Below the pieces are notes generated by a model that worked only from the letters and a program-made list of their open reading frames with translations, ran no database searches and had not been told where the DNA came from. A program made the translations under genes and the position numbers. From a virus, in the IMG/VR virus record IMGVR_UViG_3300028800_000074, positions 1 to 64,000 of that record: DNA of 64,000 nucleotides. One strand, 5' to 3'. Below are positions 57,003-64,000 of the stretch, one piece after another (the first letter of the stretch is position 1; each line of letters begins with the position of its first letter).

Positions 57003-57536
57003 ATGGCTGGACCTACTCTGGTGACGAACCGCTCTGCCCCGCTTCTGGCTTCAGTCAGGCCGCTCGTTGCGTGGCCTGATCCGAAGGCGATGCCGCAGTT
57101 CTACGACGTCGCCGACGAGATCGCGATGGCGTTCAAGTCCTACGGCGTGACCAAGAACTTCATGCTCGGCGGCCTCGCTCGCGCAGAGCTGGAGTCTTCG
57201 CTGAGGCTCGTCGTCGTTGGCGACAAGGACGCGGCGCAGGGCCCGGCGCACGGCCTCTGGCAGTGGGACTTGGCTCGCTGTGCCGAGATTCACCAGCATC
57301 TCGACATCGACATCATCAACGGTGCCTCGGTCGAGGATCAGGTCAAGTCGGTCATGTGGGAGCTGGAGACGTTCCCCTACTACGGGCTGAAGCAGATTCA
57401 GGCCGCGCCGGACCCCAACACGAGCGGCATGATGTGGTGCGAGTTCTACGACCGACCCGAGCGGGCGGACGAGCCGACCCGCACCGGCATGGCGGCAGTC
57501 AGATGGGCCACGCAGTGGACGTTCCCCGGCTGGTGA
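57003..57536 (+). CDS. Phage-tail-lysozyme-like muramidase (candidate endolysin)
   Basis: 177 residues with AGGAG upstream. FMLGGLARAELESSLRLVVV (Glu62/Glu64 as catalytic candidates) and HGLWQWDLARCAEI parallel the lysozyme domain of tape measure 2. No signal peptide. It may be a baseplate lysozyme or the endolysin. It lies between wedge and J genes, in its own transcriptional setting with a hairpin ahead. Confidence 0.72.
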   Translation: MAGPTLVTNRSAPLLASVRPLVAWPDPKAMPQFYDVADEIAMAFKSYGVTKNFMLGGLARAELESSLRLVVVGDKDAAQGPAHGLWQWDLARCAEIHQHLDIDIINGASVEDQVKSVMWELETFPYYGLKQIQAAPDPNTSGMMWCEFYDRPERADEPTRTGMAAVRWATQWTFPGW

Positions 57537-57589
57537 GCCGGGTCTCAAAATCTACTCAATAATCACTCAGATTTGAGGATTGGCGCTTT

Positions 57590-59131
57590 ATGGCGACCAA
57601 CGTCCCGCCGCTTGTCTTCACGCCGACCGGTATCATCGCGCCGCTTGAGAGCGCGATTGAAGCTGGAGTGCAGGCCGACTTCCAAGCGGCCTTCACCGTC
57701 CTCGGCGGTCCTCCGCTCAACTTCACCACGAACACGGGCGCGAACACCAACGCGACACCGCAGTCGATGCTTGCCGACGCCGAGACGGCGATCATCGGAC
57801 AGACCAACGACCTCTTCCTGCTCTACGCCAACCTGTTCGACCCGGCGCTTTCGTTCGGCAGGTTTCATGACGCCTTGGCGCGCATCTATTACATCACGAG
57901 GTTCTCCGGCACGCCGACGCTCGTGCTGGTGCAGTGCATCGGCGCGATCAACACCCAGATTCCTCTCGGCGCGCTGATTCAGGACATCAACGGATTTCAG
58001 TACGTCGCAACTCAGGCTGCGACGATCCCGTACTCCGGGTCGGTGATCATCCCGTTCGCATGCACGACGGTCGGTCCGATCCCATGCGCCGCCAATGCCC
58101 TATCGAGCGCAGATGGCGCAGAGATCGTGCAGACGATCTCCGGGTGGGACGCGATCTCGAACTCGGCGGCCGGGATCACGGGTCTCAATGCGGAGAGCGA
58201 TCAAGCCCTCGAAGTCAGGCGGTACAATTCGACCGCGATCAACGCCCACGGGACCGAGCCTTCGCTGCGCTCGAACCTTCTCGCCGTCCCGGGTGTCATC
58301 GACGCCTATGTCGTTTCGAACAGGACGTCAGGCGTGACGACGTTCATGGGCGTCACCCTCGGGCCCTATTCGATCTGGATTTCGGTCGAAGGCGGAAGCG
58401 CTGCGGCAATCGCCGCCGCGATCCTCGCGCAAGCCCCGCCGTGCCCGATGAACGGGAACACGAGCTACACCATTCAGGACACGCAGCAGGGCCAGCAGGC
58501 TCCGTATCCATCCTACGTCATGACGTGGGAGACGCCGACGCCGCTGCCGATCATCGTCGCCGTGACGATTGCAAACCTCCCGAACATTCCAAGCAATGCG
58601 CAGTCGCTGATCTCGGCGGCCATCGTCGCCGCGTGGTCAGGCCTCGATCTTCAGGGCTACAATTCCGTCAGCCAGCCGGTCTACGGGCCGAGGGTGTCAT
58701 GGCCAGCGATCTTCGCTCAACGACTTGCGAACGCGATCAACGCGTACACGTGCTGGGTCGGCATCCAAGTCGTCGCCGTTCAGCTCGGCTCCCCGAACGA
58801 CGCCAACACCGTGACGCTCCAAGGCACGGTCGCGACCAGCGGTGGGAACACGACGCTGACCGTGACCTCGGTCTCGTCGGCCGGCATCGCTCCGGGCCAG
58901 TGGCTCGCGGATACGCTCGGAAATGTTCCGGGCGGAGTGCAGATTCTGAGTCAGCTCAGCGGCGTGGCGGGAGGTACCGGAACCTACGCGCTCACTGGAG
59001 CTGGCAAAATCTTCTCCATCGGCGTCAGCCAGACGATCTACTCGATCACGCCTCTCTCTGACGAAGAGTCGATCAACCTCAACCAGTTTCCGACGATCAA
59101 CGCCGCCAACGTCGGTCTCGCCACGCAATGA
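57590..59131 (+). CDS. Baseplate J-like protein with inserted beta module
   Basis: 513 residues. N-terminal region (GIIAPLESAIEAGVQADFQA; LLYANLFDPALSFGRFHDAL) and the middle SDQALEVRRYNSTAINAHGT fit Baseplate_J. Residues ~410-480 are the recurring module (NTTLTVTSVSSAGIAPGQWL; GVAGGTGTYALTG). The protein forms the outer wedge. The preceding 53-nt gap has a weak inverted repeat (CTCAAAATCT with AGATTTGAG). Confidence 0.84.
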   Translation: MATNVPPLVFTPTGIIAPLESAIEAGVQADFQAAFTVLGGPPLNFTTNTGANTNATPQSMLADAETAIIGQTNDLFLLYANLFDPALSFGRFHDALARIYYITRFSGTPTLVLVQCIGAINTQIPLGALIQDINGFQYVATQAATIPYSGSVIIPFACTTVGPIPCAANALSSADGAEIVQTISGWDAISNSAAGITGLNAESDQALEVRRYNSTAINAHGTEPSLRSNLLAVPGVIDAYVVSNRTSGVTTFMGVTLGPYSIWISVEGGSAAAIAAAILAQAPPCPMNGNTSYTIQDTQQGQQAPYPSYVMTWETPTPLPIIVAVTIANLPNIPSNAQSLISAAIVAAWSGLDLQGYNSVSQPVYGPRVSWPAIFAQRLANAINAYTCWVGIQVVAVQLGSPNDANTVTLQGTVATSGGNTTLTVTSVSSAGIAPGQWLADTLGNVPGGVQILSQLSGVAGGTGTYALTGAGKIFSIGVSQTIYSITPLSDEESINLNQFPTINAANVGLATQ

Positions 59132-59907
59132 CCGACCCTTCAGGGCCGCAATATCCCAAGCCTCCGGGCCCGGGCTCAAATGCGCTTGGAACGTGGAACG
59201 TCGGCGTCAGTCAGATTGGGGACATCAAGCTCCTTCGAGCCTTTGATGTCATCACGTCGCAGTTTGGCAACTCGCCGATCATGGACAAGCTCATGGTCTC
59301 GACCAACGAGGCCATCGACCAGACGCTCAACTTCGACGCCTTCTTCGACGCCGTGGTCAACGTCGACACCGCATCCGGCTGGGGCCTCGACATCTGGGGA
59401 CGCATTGTCGGCATCCAAAGGACCGTAAGCGTCCCCTCAGTCGCTCCGCCGACGCCATACTTCGGATGGACGCAGGCGAAGCAGCCGGGATGGAGCCAAG
59501 GCGCTCCTTGGTACTCAGGAGAGGGCGCTGCGGCTCCGATCATCAACAGCTACGTGCTGAGCGACTCACAGTTCCGAAGGCTGATCTACGCCAAGGCGCT
59601 CGCCAACATCAGCAACGGTTCGATCCAGTCGATCAACAAGTGCCTGTTCACGCTCTTCCAAGGGCGAGGCCGGTGCTGGGTGTCGCTGCTTGCAAGCACG
59701 CAGACCTACTTCGGGTGGACGCAGGCGCAAGCCCCCGGCTTCAATCAGGGGTCGCCGTTTTATTCAGGGGCGCTCCCGGCGACGACCTTGGGCCTCCAGT
59801 TCAACTTCACCTTCCCGCTCACGGCGACTGACTACGGGATGATGCTCTCCGGCGTCATGCCCGTTCCTCCGCACATCCCCACCGCAATCGTCTTCGTTTC
59901 CGCATAA
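59128..59907 (+). CDS. DUF2612 baseplate/tail protein with internal duplication
   Basis: 259 residues. LMVSTNEAIDQTLNFDAFFD and GLDIWGRIVGI fit DUF2612, a family next to Baseplate_J in contractile phages. A 21-residue unit, YFGWTQAKQPGWSQGAPWYS and the variant YFGWTQAQAPGFNQGSPFYS, occurs at 111-131 and 194-214. The duplication may form paired loops at the fibre-binding face. ATGA overlap with the J gene. Confidence 0.8.
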   Translation: MTDPSGPQYPKPPGPGSNALGTWNVGVSQIGDIKLLRAFDVITSQFGNSPIMDKLMVSTNEAIDQTLNFDAFFDAVVNVDTASGWGLDIWGRIVGIQRTVSVPSVAPPTPYFGWTQAKQPGWSQGAPWYSGEGAAAPIINSYVLSDSQFRRLIYAKALANISNGSIQSINKCLFTLFQGRGRCWVSLLASTQTYFGWTQAQAPGFNQGSPFYSGALPATTLGLQFNFTFPLTATDYGMMLSGVMPVPPHIPTAIVFVSA

Positions 59908-59922
59908 GAGGGACCACCCAAA

Positions 59923-61083
59923 ATGCTGGCCTCAGGCATCCCGACAAAGTTTCCTCTCTATTGGGCGCAGAACGCCTCGTCGAGCTACGTGAGGCAAGTC
60001 CCGTCTCCATCGCAGACCGGCGTCAACGTCCTCAACGCAAGCTTCAACGACGGCTTCCCTCCGGCCACGTTTCAGATTGGTGGAGCACCCGACGGCCGAG
60101 ATGCGAACGGCGTCCTCCAGCAGCTCTCTCAGTGGGCTCAGTGGGATCAGGCGAAGGGCCCGGTCTATTGGGACTCGGCCTTCGCGACCGCAATCGGAGG
60201 ATACCCGCACGGGGCGTTCTTGAACGCGGTCGGCATCGACGCGGGATACTGGTTCTGCACGGTCGACAACAATCTCACGAACCCTGACGCGAGCGGAGCC
60301 GGGTGGACGTTCTGCCAGTTCGGGGCGCAGTCCGGCAGGCTCCTGAAGACGACCGTCTACGCCATCGTCGGCGGTGTTCAGCAAGTCAGCGTCAACGGCG
60401 GCGCGTTCACGACGTCCGGCGCGACGGTGTTCACGAGCGGAGGCGGAACGAACGCTATCCGAGCGAGGGTCCAAGGCGGCGGCGGCGCAGGCGGCAGCGT
60501 GCCAGCCGGGTCCAGCTCTGGACCCACCGGCTACGCCAGCGGCGGCGGCGCTGGAGGTAATTACGGAGAGTCTTGGTTCACGACCGGCTTCACTGGCGGC
60601 ATCGCGACCACCGTGGGGACTGGGGGGTCGCCGGGGGCAGCCGGTAACAATGCTGGCGGCAACGGAAATACCAGCAGCCTCGGCGCGCTCATGTCGATGG
60701 GCGGCGGGACAGGCGGCGGAAGCGGCGGAGCCTTCCAGAGCAACGACTGGACGACGTCAGGATCGGTAGGAACGCCAAGCGCCACCGCGAGTGGCGCGAA
60801 CATCATGTCCGTTGTCGGGCAAGGCGGCTTCTTCGGTATGTTCGCCAGCTCGTCGGGGTGCACTCAGGGTGCAGCCATGAGCGGCGCGGGCGGGGACTCG
60901 TTCCTCGGGAGGGGTGGTTACAGCTTGGCGAGCCAGATTGGCCCAGTCGCCAGCCAGACGGGCGTTGCGGGAACGGGATACGGAGCGGGGGGCGGCGGCT
61001 GCTACGCCATCGGCGGAGGCAGCTCAGCTCGCCAAGGCGGAGCCGGGGCGGCCGGAATCATCATCATCGAGGAGTGGGCCTAA
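59923..61083 (+). CDS. Tail fibre/adhesin with glycine-rich C-terminus
   Basis: 386 residues. N-terminal part (MLASGIPTKFPLYWAQNASS; AQWDQAKGPVYWDSAFATAI) likely attaches to the baseplate. From ~185 on it is Gly/Ser-rich (SGGGTGGGSGGAFQSNDWTT) and ends GAAGIIIIEEWA, the architecture of glycine-rich adhesins such as gp38-type tips, probably a receptor-binding tip. It lies after DUF2612. Confidence 0.75.
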   Translation: MLASGIPTKFPLYWAQNASSSYVRQVPSPSQTGVNVLNASFNDGFPPATFQIGGAPDGRDANGVLQQLSQWAQWDQAKGPVYWDSAFATAIGGYPHGAFLNAVGIDAGYWFCTVDNNLTNPDASGAGWTFCQFGAQSGRLLKTTVYAIVGGVQQVSVNGGAFTTSGATVFTSGGGTNAIRARVQGGGGAGGSVPAGSSSGPTGYASGGGAGGNYGESWFTTGFTGGIATTVGTGGSPGAAGNNAGGNGNTSSLGALMSMGGGTGGGSGGAFQSNDWTTSGSVGTPSATASGANIMSVVGQGGFFGMFASSSGCTQGAAMSGAGGDSFLGRGGYSLASQIGPVASQTGVAGTGYGAGGGGCYAIGGGSSARQGGAGAAGIIIIEEWA

Positions 61084-61084
61084 G

Positions 61085-61633
61085 ATGCTCTGGCATATTG
61101 ATCCAAACGGCGTCGTGGACGAGGCGGTTTCGTCCACGCATGACGAGAACGGCAAGCCGAGGTTCCACAAGGACTTCATCGAGAGGGTCGTAAACGACGG
61201 AGGGGCCGCTGGCGTCTCCATCGGATGGGTGTGGAAGAACGGGTCGTTCTCTCCCCCAGCGGCTCGCCAGTACACGCCAACACAGCTTCTCGACTACGGC
61301 TCCGACAAGGTCTCGTTGCTTCACGCCACGGCTCGACCATACGCGGTCTCTGGATTGAAGGAGCCGATCTTCGACGACATCGCCAATTCGACGCACGACG
61401 GCCTCAACAAGATTTACGCCGCACGGGACGTCATCGAGTGGCCCTTGTCCTACACGGACGAAAACTACGCTCGCCTTTCCCTGACCGAAGACCAGTTCAC
61501 CGATTTTTACAAGCAGGCGGTCGCCTACTGGCAGAAGGTCTGGGGCTTCTACAACGACACCGTCGTCGACGCGGTCAAAGCGGGGAAGGTGAAGTCGCCC
61601 GAGGACATCGACGCGCTGGGGTGGCCGAAATGA
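61085..61633 (+). CDS. Tail-fibre-associated protein, unknown
   Basis: 182 residues from ATG 61085: MLWHIDPNGVVDEAVSSTHD, then mostly helical with KAGKVKSPEDIDALGWPK at the end. Its position after the fibre gene and its helical nature suggest a fibre chaperone or accessory, by context only. It ends 4 nt into the next start. Confidence 0.62.
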   Translation: MLWHIDPNGVVDEAVSSTHDENGKPRFHKDFIERVVNDGGAAGVSIGWVWKNGSFSPPAARQYTPTQLLDYGSDKVSLLHATARPYAVSGLKEPIFDDIANSTHDGLNKIYAARDVIEWPLSYTDENYARLSLTEDQFTDFYKQAVAYWQKVWGFYNDTVVDAVKAGKVKSPEDIDALGWPK

Positions 61634-62772
61634 TCAAGCGCCGCACCGCGTCATTTCTTGCCGCCGCTGCGATAGCGCTTTCGCCGTTCTCGGCGGAAGC
61701 GAAGCGGGAGACGAAACCGCACATCGGTTTCCATCTCCCTCCGATGCACTCGCTGATCGTTCAGTCTGCGCCGATCTATCCATACTCGGCGCAGACTGTA
61801 TGGACGCCCCTCCAGTGGGCGGCGATCTTCGCTGCGAAGCAGGACTGGCTCGGAGCGAACCCGTGCATCATCACCGGTTGCCAGATGCAGGGGAAGATTT
61901 ACCTCAACCCCTCGACCAACGTCTTCGGAGCGAGCATCAACTTCTGGGGCGGACCTAGCGGAGGGACGCCGGGGGTCGCTCCTGCAAACCCTCAGCCGGG
62001 AGATATGTGGCTGACGACGGTCGGCCTCTACTACTACAACGGCTCAAGCATCATTGGCCCGCTCACGTCGCAGCCGACGCTGACATTCCCCGGAACGGTC
62101 GCGACCGGCGCGACAAGCGGCGGCGTCCTATGCGCAACGAGCACGACCGCCATCGCGATGAGCGGGCTTCTTCCGCTCAATGCGCTACTCGTTGGCGGCG
62201 GTGCCGGAGCCTGCCCAGCGAGCATCACCACGCCAGCAAGCGTCCTCGCCGCGCTTCAGCTCGTCACCAATTCCAATCCCGGTGGCATCCTCACATACGG
62301 GTCAGCTCCGGTCGCTGGACTTACCGGCATTAACGCGACCGTCCAGACCGACGTCGCGAACACGCCGAACACCGCGACCGGTCTCGTCGCCTACAATGGG
62401 GCGGCTGCGGGCAATCCTCCGGTCACCGTCAACTGCACCATCCCCGATGTCGCCGCAGCGTCGACGAACTGGTGTACATGGAAGTTCGCGAACACCGGCC
62501 TCGTTCAGCCGTTCTTCGACACGTTGATGGTGCAGACGCAGGCGACCTGCTCGACCACCTTCCCCGTTTATGAGGTCTTCGACGTAACGACCTCGACGGT
62601 GATCGGGTCGACCCTGACCGCCGTCAACGGCCTCGCCACGCTCTCGATAAACGCCGCCGCTGGGTCCGCCACTGACACCTTTGCGATCCGCGTCACGGTT
62701 CTCGGTAGCGGCTGCGGCGCGACCATCGCGAACGAGTTCAACACCATTTCTCTAACCCTCAGGGGAGGCTGA
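61630..62772 (+). CDS. Fibre-like protein with signal peptide
   Basis: 380 residues from ATG 61630. The start MIKRRTASFLAAAAIALSPF, then SAEAK is a typical signal peptide, unusual in a tail-fibre region. The rest is beta-rich, Thr/Gly/Asn-rich (FPGTVATGATSGGVLCATST; TVNCTIPDVAAASTNWCTWK). It could be an exported surface protein or a tail fibre with an N-terminus that mimics a signal. Confidence 0.65.
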   Translation: MIKRRTASFLAAAAIALSPFSAEAKRETKPHIGFHLPPMHSLIVQSAPIYPYSAQTVWTPLQWAAIFAAKQDWLGANPCIITGCQMQGKIYLNPSTNVFGASINFWGGPSGGTPGVAPANPQPGDMWLTTVGLYYYNGSSIIGPLTSQPTLTFPGTVATGATSGGVLCATSTTAIAMSGLLPLNALLVGGGAGACPASITTPASVLAALQLVTNSNPGGILTYGSAPVAGLTGINATVQTDVANTPNTATGLVAYNGAAAGNPPVTVNCTIPDVAAASTNWCTWKFANTGLVQPFFDTLMVQTQATCSTTFPVYEVFDVTTSTVIGSTLTAVNGLATLSINAAAGSATDTFAIRVTVLGSGCGATIANEFNTISLTLRGG

Positions 62773-62776
62773 TCCA

Positions 62777-63691
62777 ATGGCCGGTCTTGCCGACTTCGCC
62801 GCTATGCGGCAACTGAATGACGCGCTCGGCGTCATCCCGCTCAACGTCGCGAGCGCGAGCCGCTTCGCCGCCCTCTTCGTCACGATGCCTGCCGACACGG
62901 GCGCTGGCGGAACGGAGGTCAGCGGCGGGTCATATGCTCGCGTCCAATTCGCAGGCACGATCACGGTCAACGGCTCGACAACGACCGCGAGCCCGACGCT
63001 GCATGTCGCCTCCGTCCCGGCGTGGCTTGCGGCCCTCGGGTCGGCGGCCAACGGCGCAGGCGTCAACGTCTATGACACGACCACCGGGCAGCAGATCGGC
63101 ACCATCTCGACCTGCACGAGCGGCGGCACCACGATCACGCTGACCGCGAACGCGGCAAACGCCGTCGGCGCAACCGACGTACTCGCGTTCTCGGCCTTCT
63201 CTCCTGCGGTGGCGTCTTCCGGAGCCGAGCCTGCCACGACGCCTTGCTCCGCGACGCTCAACTCGCAGATCAACTACGCAGTGTCGAGCGGGTCGTGGGG
63301 CACGATCCCCGGCTTGGGCGTCTACGATGCGCTGACGAGCGGCAACCTCTATGCGTTCGACTACCTCAACCTGACCGGCGCTGGGAAGTATTCCCCCTGC
63401 TCGATCACGTCGGCTTCTCCCGGCGTCGTCACCTGCACCGACCAGACCTTCACCAACGGAAACTCGGTCGTCTTCTCGAACAAGATCGGCGGTTCTCTGC
63501 CGACGCTGTCGAGCGGTTCGTGGTCTGGACTGCAAACGGTCGCTGGCGTCTCTGGGAACACCTTCAACGTCGGCCTCAATACGACGTCCATCGGCGACGG
63601 TTTGGTGCGCCCCGTGACCCCGCTGACGGTCGGAGCCAGTCCGACCAACGTGTTCTTTCCCTCGTCGTCAATCGTCATGGCAGCAGCGTAA
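62777..63691 (+). CDS. Tail fibre protein (Gp80-like)
   Basis: 304 residues. FAALFVTMPADTGAGGTEVS, then GGSYARVQF, is the start of a Gp80-type tail-fibre domain. Then repeats of beta segments rich in Gly, Ser and Thr follow. It would contribute to host recognition. It follows the signal-peptide fibre gene by 4 nt. Confidence 0.75.
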   Translation: MAGLADFAAMRQLNDALGVIPLNVASASRFAALFVTMPADTGAGGTEVSGGSYARVQFAGTITVNGSTTTASPTLHVASVPAWLAALGSAANGAGVNVYDTTTGQQIGTISTCTSGGTTITLTANAANAVGATDVLAFSAFSPAVASSGAEPATTPCSATLNSQINYAVSSGSWGTIPGLGVYDALTSGNLYAFDYLNLTGAGKYSPCSITSASPGVVTCTDQTFTNGNSVVFSNKIGGSLPTLSSGSWSGLQTVAGVSGNTFNVGLNTTSIGDGLVRPVTPLTVGASPTNVFFPSSSIVMAAA

Positions 63692-63702
63692 GAGAGAGAC
63701 CG

Positions 63703-63939
63703 ATGGTTTCAAGACTTCTAACCACCGTTCCCGACGTCCCCGACGTCCCCATCGAGATGGTGGCTTTCGACGTCGGCACGGCCGCGTGGCAGATGTATCT
63801 CGCCAAGGCCAGACGCGACAAAGGCATGATCTCGGACAAGGAGATGGCCGTCGTCGAGCGCGTCGCCGGGCCGCTCGCGAAGCGATCCTATTCAATGTTC
63901 AATCCCTTTACCGGCGAGCGCAAGCGGGTGACCGTGTGA
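63703..63939 (+). CDS. Small phage protein, unknown
   Basis: 78 residues from ATG 63703, with AGAGAGAG upstream: MVSRLLTTVPDVPDVPIEMV. Helical with a basic C-terminus (KRSYSMFNPFTGERKRVTV). GTGA overlap with the next gene. No family was recognised. Confidence 0.6.
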   Translation: MVSRLLTTVPDVPDVPIEMVAFDVGTAAWQMYLAKARRDKGMISDKEMAVVERVAGPLAKRSYSMFNPFTGERKRVTV

Positions 63940-64000
63940 CCTACACGTTGATCCACAACTCCGACAATTCAATCGACACCGGCTCTGTCATCCTCGATGC
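63936..64000 (+). CDS. Partial gene at right edge
   Basis: GTG 63936 overlaps the previous stop and opens MTYTLIHNSDNSIDTGSVIL, still open at the window end. Too short to assign; a beta-rich start is all that can be seen. Confidence 0.55.
   Translation, partial: MTYTLIHNSDNSIDTGSVILD

Noticed and set aside
57540-57590. Terminator before the J gene (CTCAAAATCT / AGATTTGAG)
   Set aside because: The stem is AT-rich, has a bulge and lacks a T-tract in the right place.
1-64000. CRISPR array, rRNA genes, integrase or partition genes
   Set aside because: No spaced direct repeats, rRNA-like tracts or integrase catalytic motifs were seen; absence of an integrase here does not prove a lytic life cycle.

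Overview
The window is a contiguous stretch of a tailed-phage genome with a contractile-tail (myovirus) morphogenesis block. The host is very probably an alphaproteobacterium, and Rhizobiales-like by feel. Support for this is the GC-rich coding sequence, a GcrA homologue, a ribosome-modulation-factor-like protein of a type common in alphaproteobacterial phages, and an IS1-type transposon remnant of alphaproteobacterial flavour. Host and family placements rest on recognition of sequence motifs only; no search was run. I see no integrase, partition system, tRNA gene or CRISPR array, so the lifestyle cannot be decided from this window.

Layout. (1) 1-750, leftward: three small overlapping genes, the last running off the left edge. 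(2) 836-5069, rightward early/replication genes: HTH regulator, RMF-like protein, DnaQ-type exonuclease, RuvC-like resolvase, MT-A70 adenine methyltransferase, putative PD-(D/E)XK nuclease and GcrA. (3) 5092-5683: a 592-bp non-autonomous IS1-like element with terminal inverted repeats and an 8-bp target duplication. (4) 5846-9954, rightward: cysteine-motif protein, SF2 helicase, Toprim primase. (5) 10168-14462, leftward: seven genes of mostly unknown function including a DUF932 protein, with structured intergenic hairpins. (6) 14662-17509, rightward: small proteins and a NusG-like factor, closed by a terminator at 17624-17654. (7) 17696-38397: terminase, a 1361-residue portal fusion, a MuF-like protein, many small or exported proteins, and a DUF2213 protease/scaffold fusion. 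(8) 38447-48815: decoration protein, major capsid protein, connectors, sheath, tube, a GH76-like lipoprotein, and tail-assembly chaperones joined by a predicted -1 frameshift. (9) 48799-64000: two tandem tape measures, hub, plug, spike, wedge, lysozyme, J protein, DUF2612 protein and tail fibres, running off the right edge.

How the parts may work together. Leftward and rightward blocks meet at three divergent intergenic gaps (751-835, 14463-14661, 53195-53236). Each gap carries one copy of the same palindromic motif, AACAC-NN-G-N-GTT followed by AC. One copy lies beside the HTH gene, so this looks like a small phage regulon acting as a switch. The NusG-like protein sits just before the late terminator and terminase, where an antiterminator for late transcription would be expected. 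GcrA and an adenine methyltransferase in the same operon suggest interference with, or use of, host methylation-dependent transcription.

The most unusual features are: the divergent-operator set; the transposon remnant; the portal fused to a ParB/Srx-like domain and a third helical domain; a recurring EPR-x(3-7)-G-x-W linker joining modules in three proteins; a repeated beta-rich module inserted into at least four virion proteins; the number of genes with signal peptides inside the virion operon, including a GH76-like lipoprotein between tail tube and chaperones; and a duplicated stop-codon-anchored RNA hairpin element in the leftward cluster.
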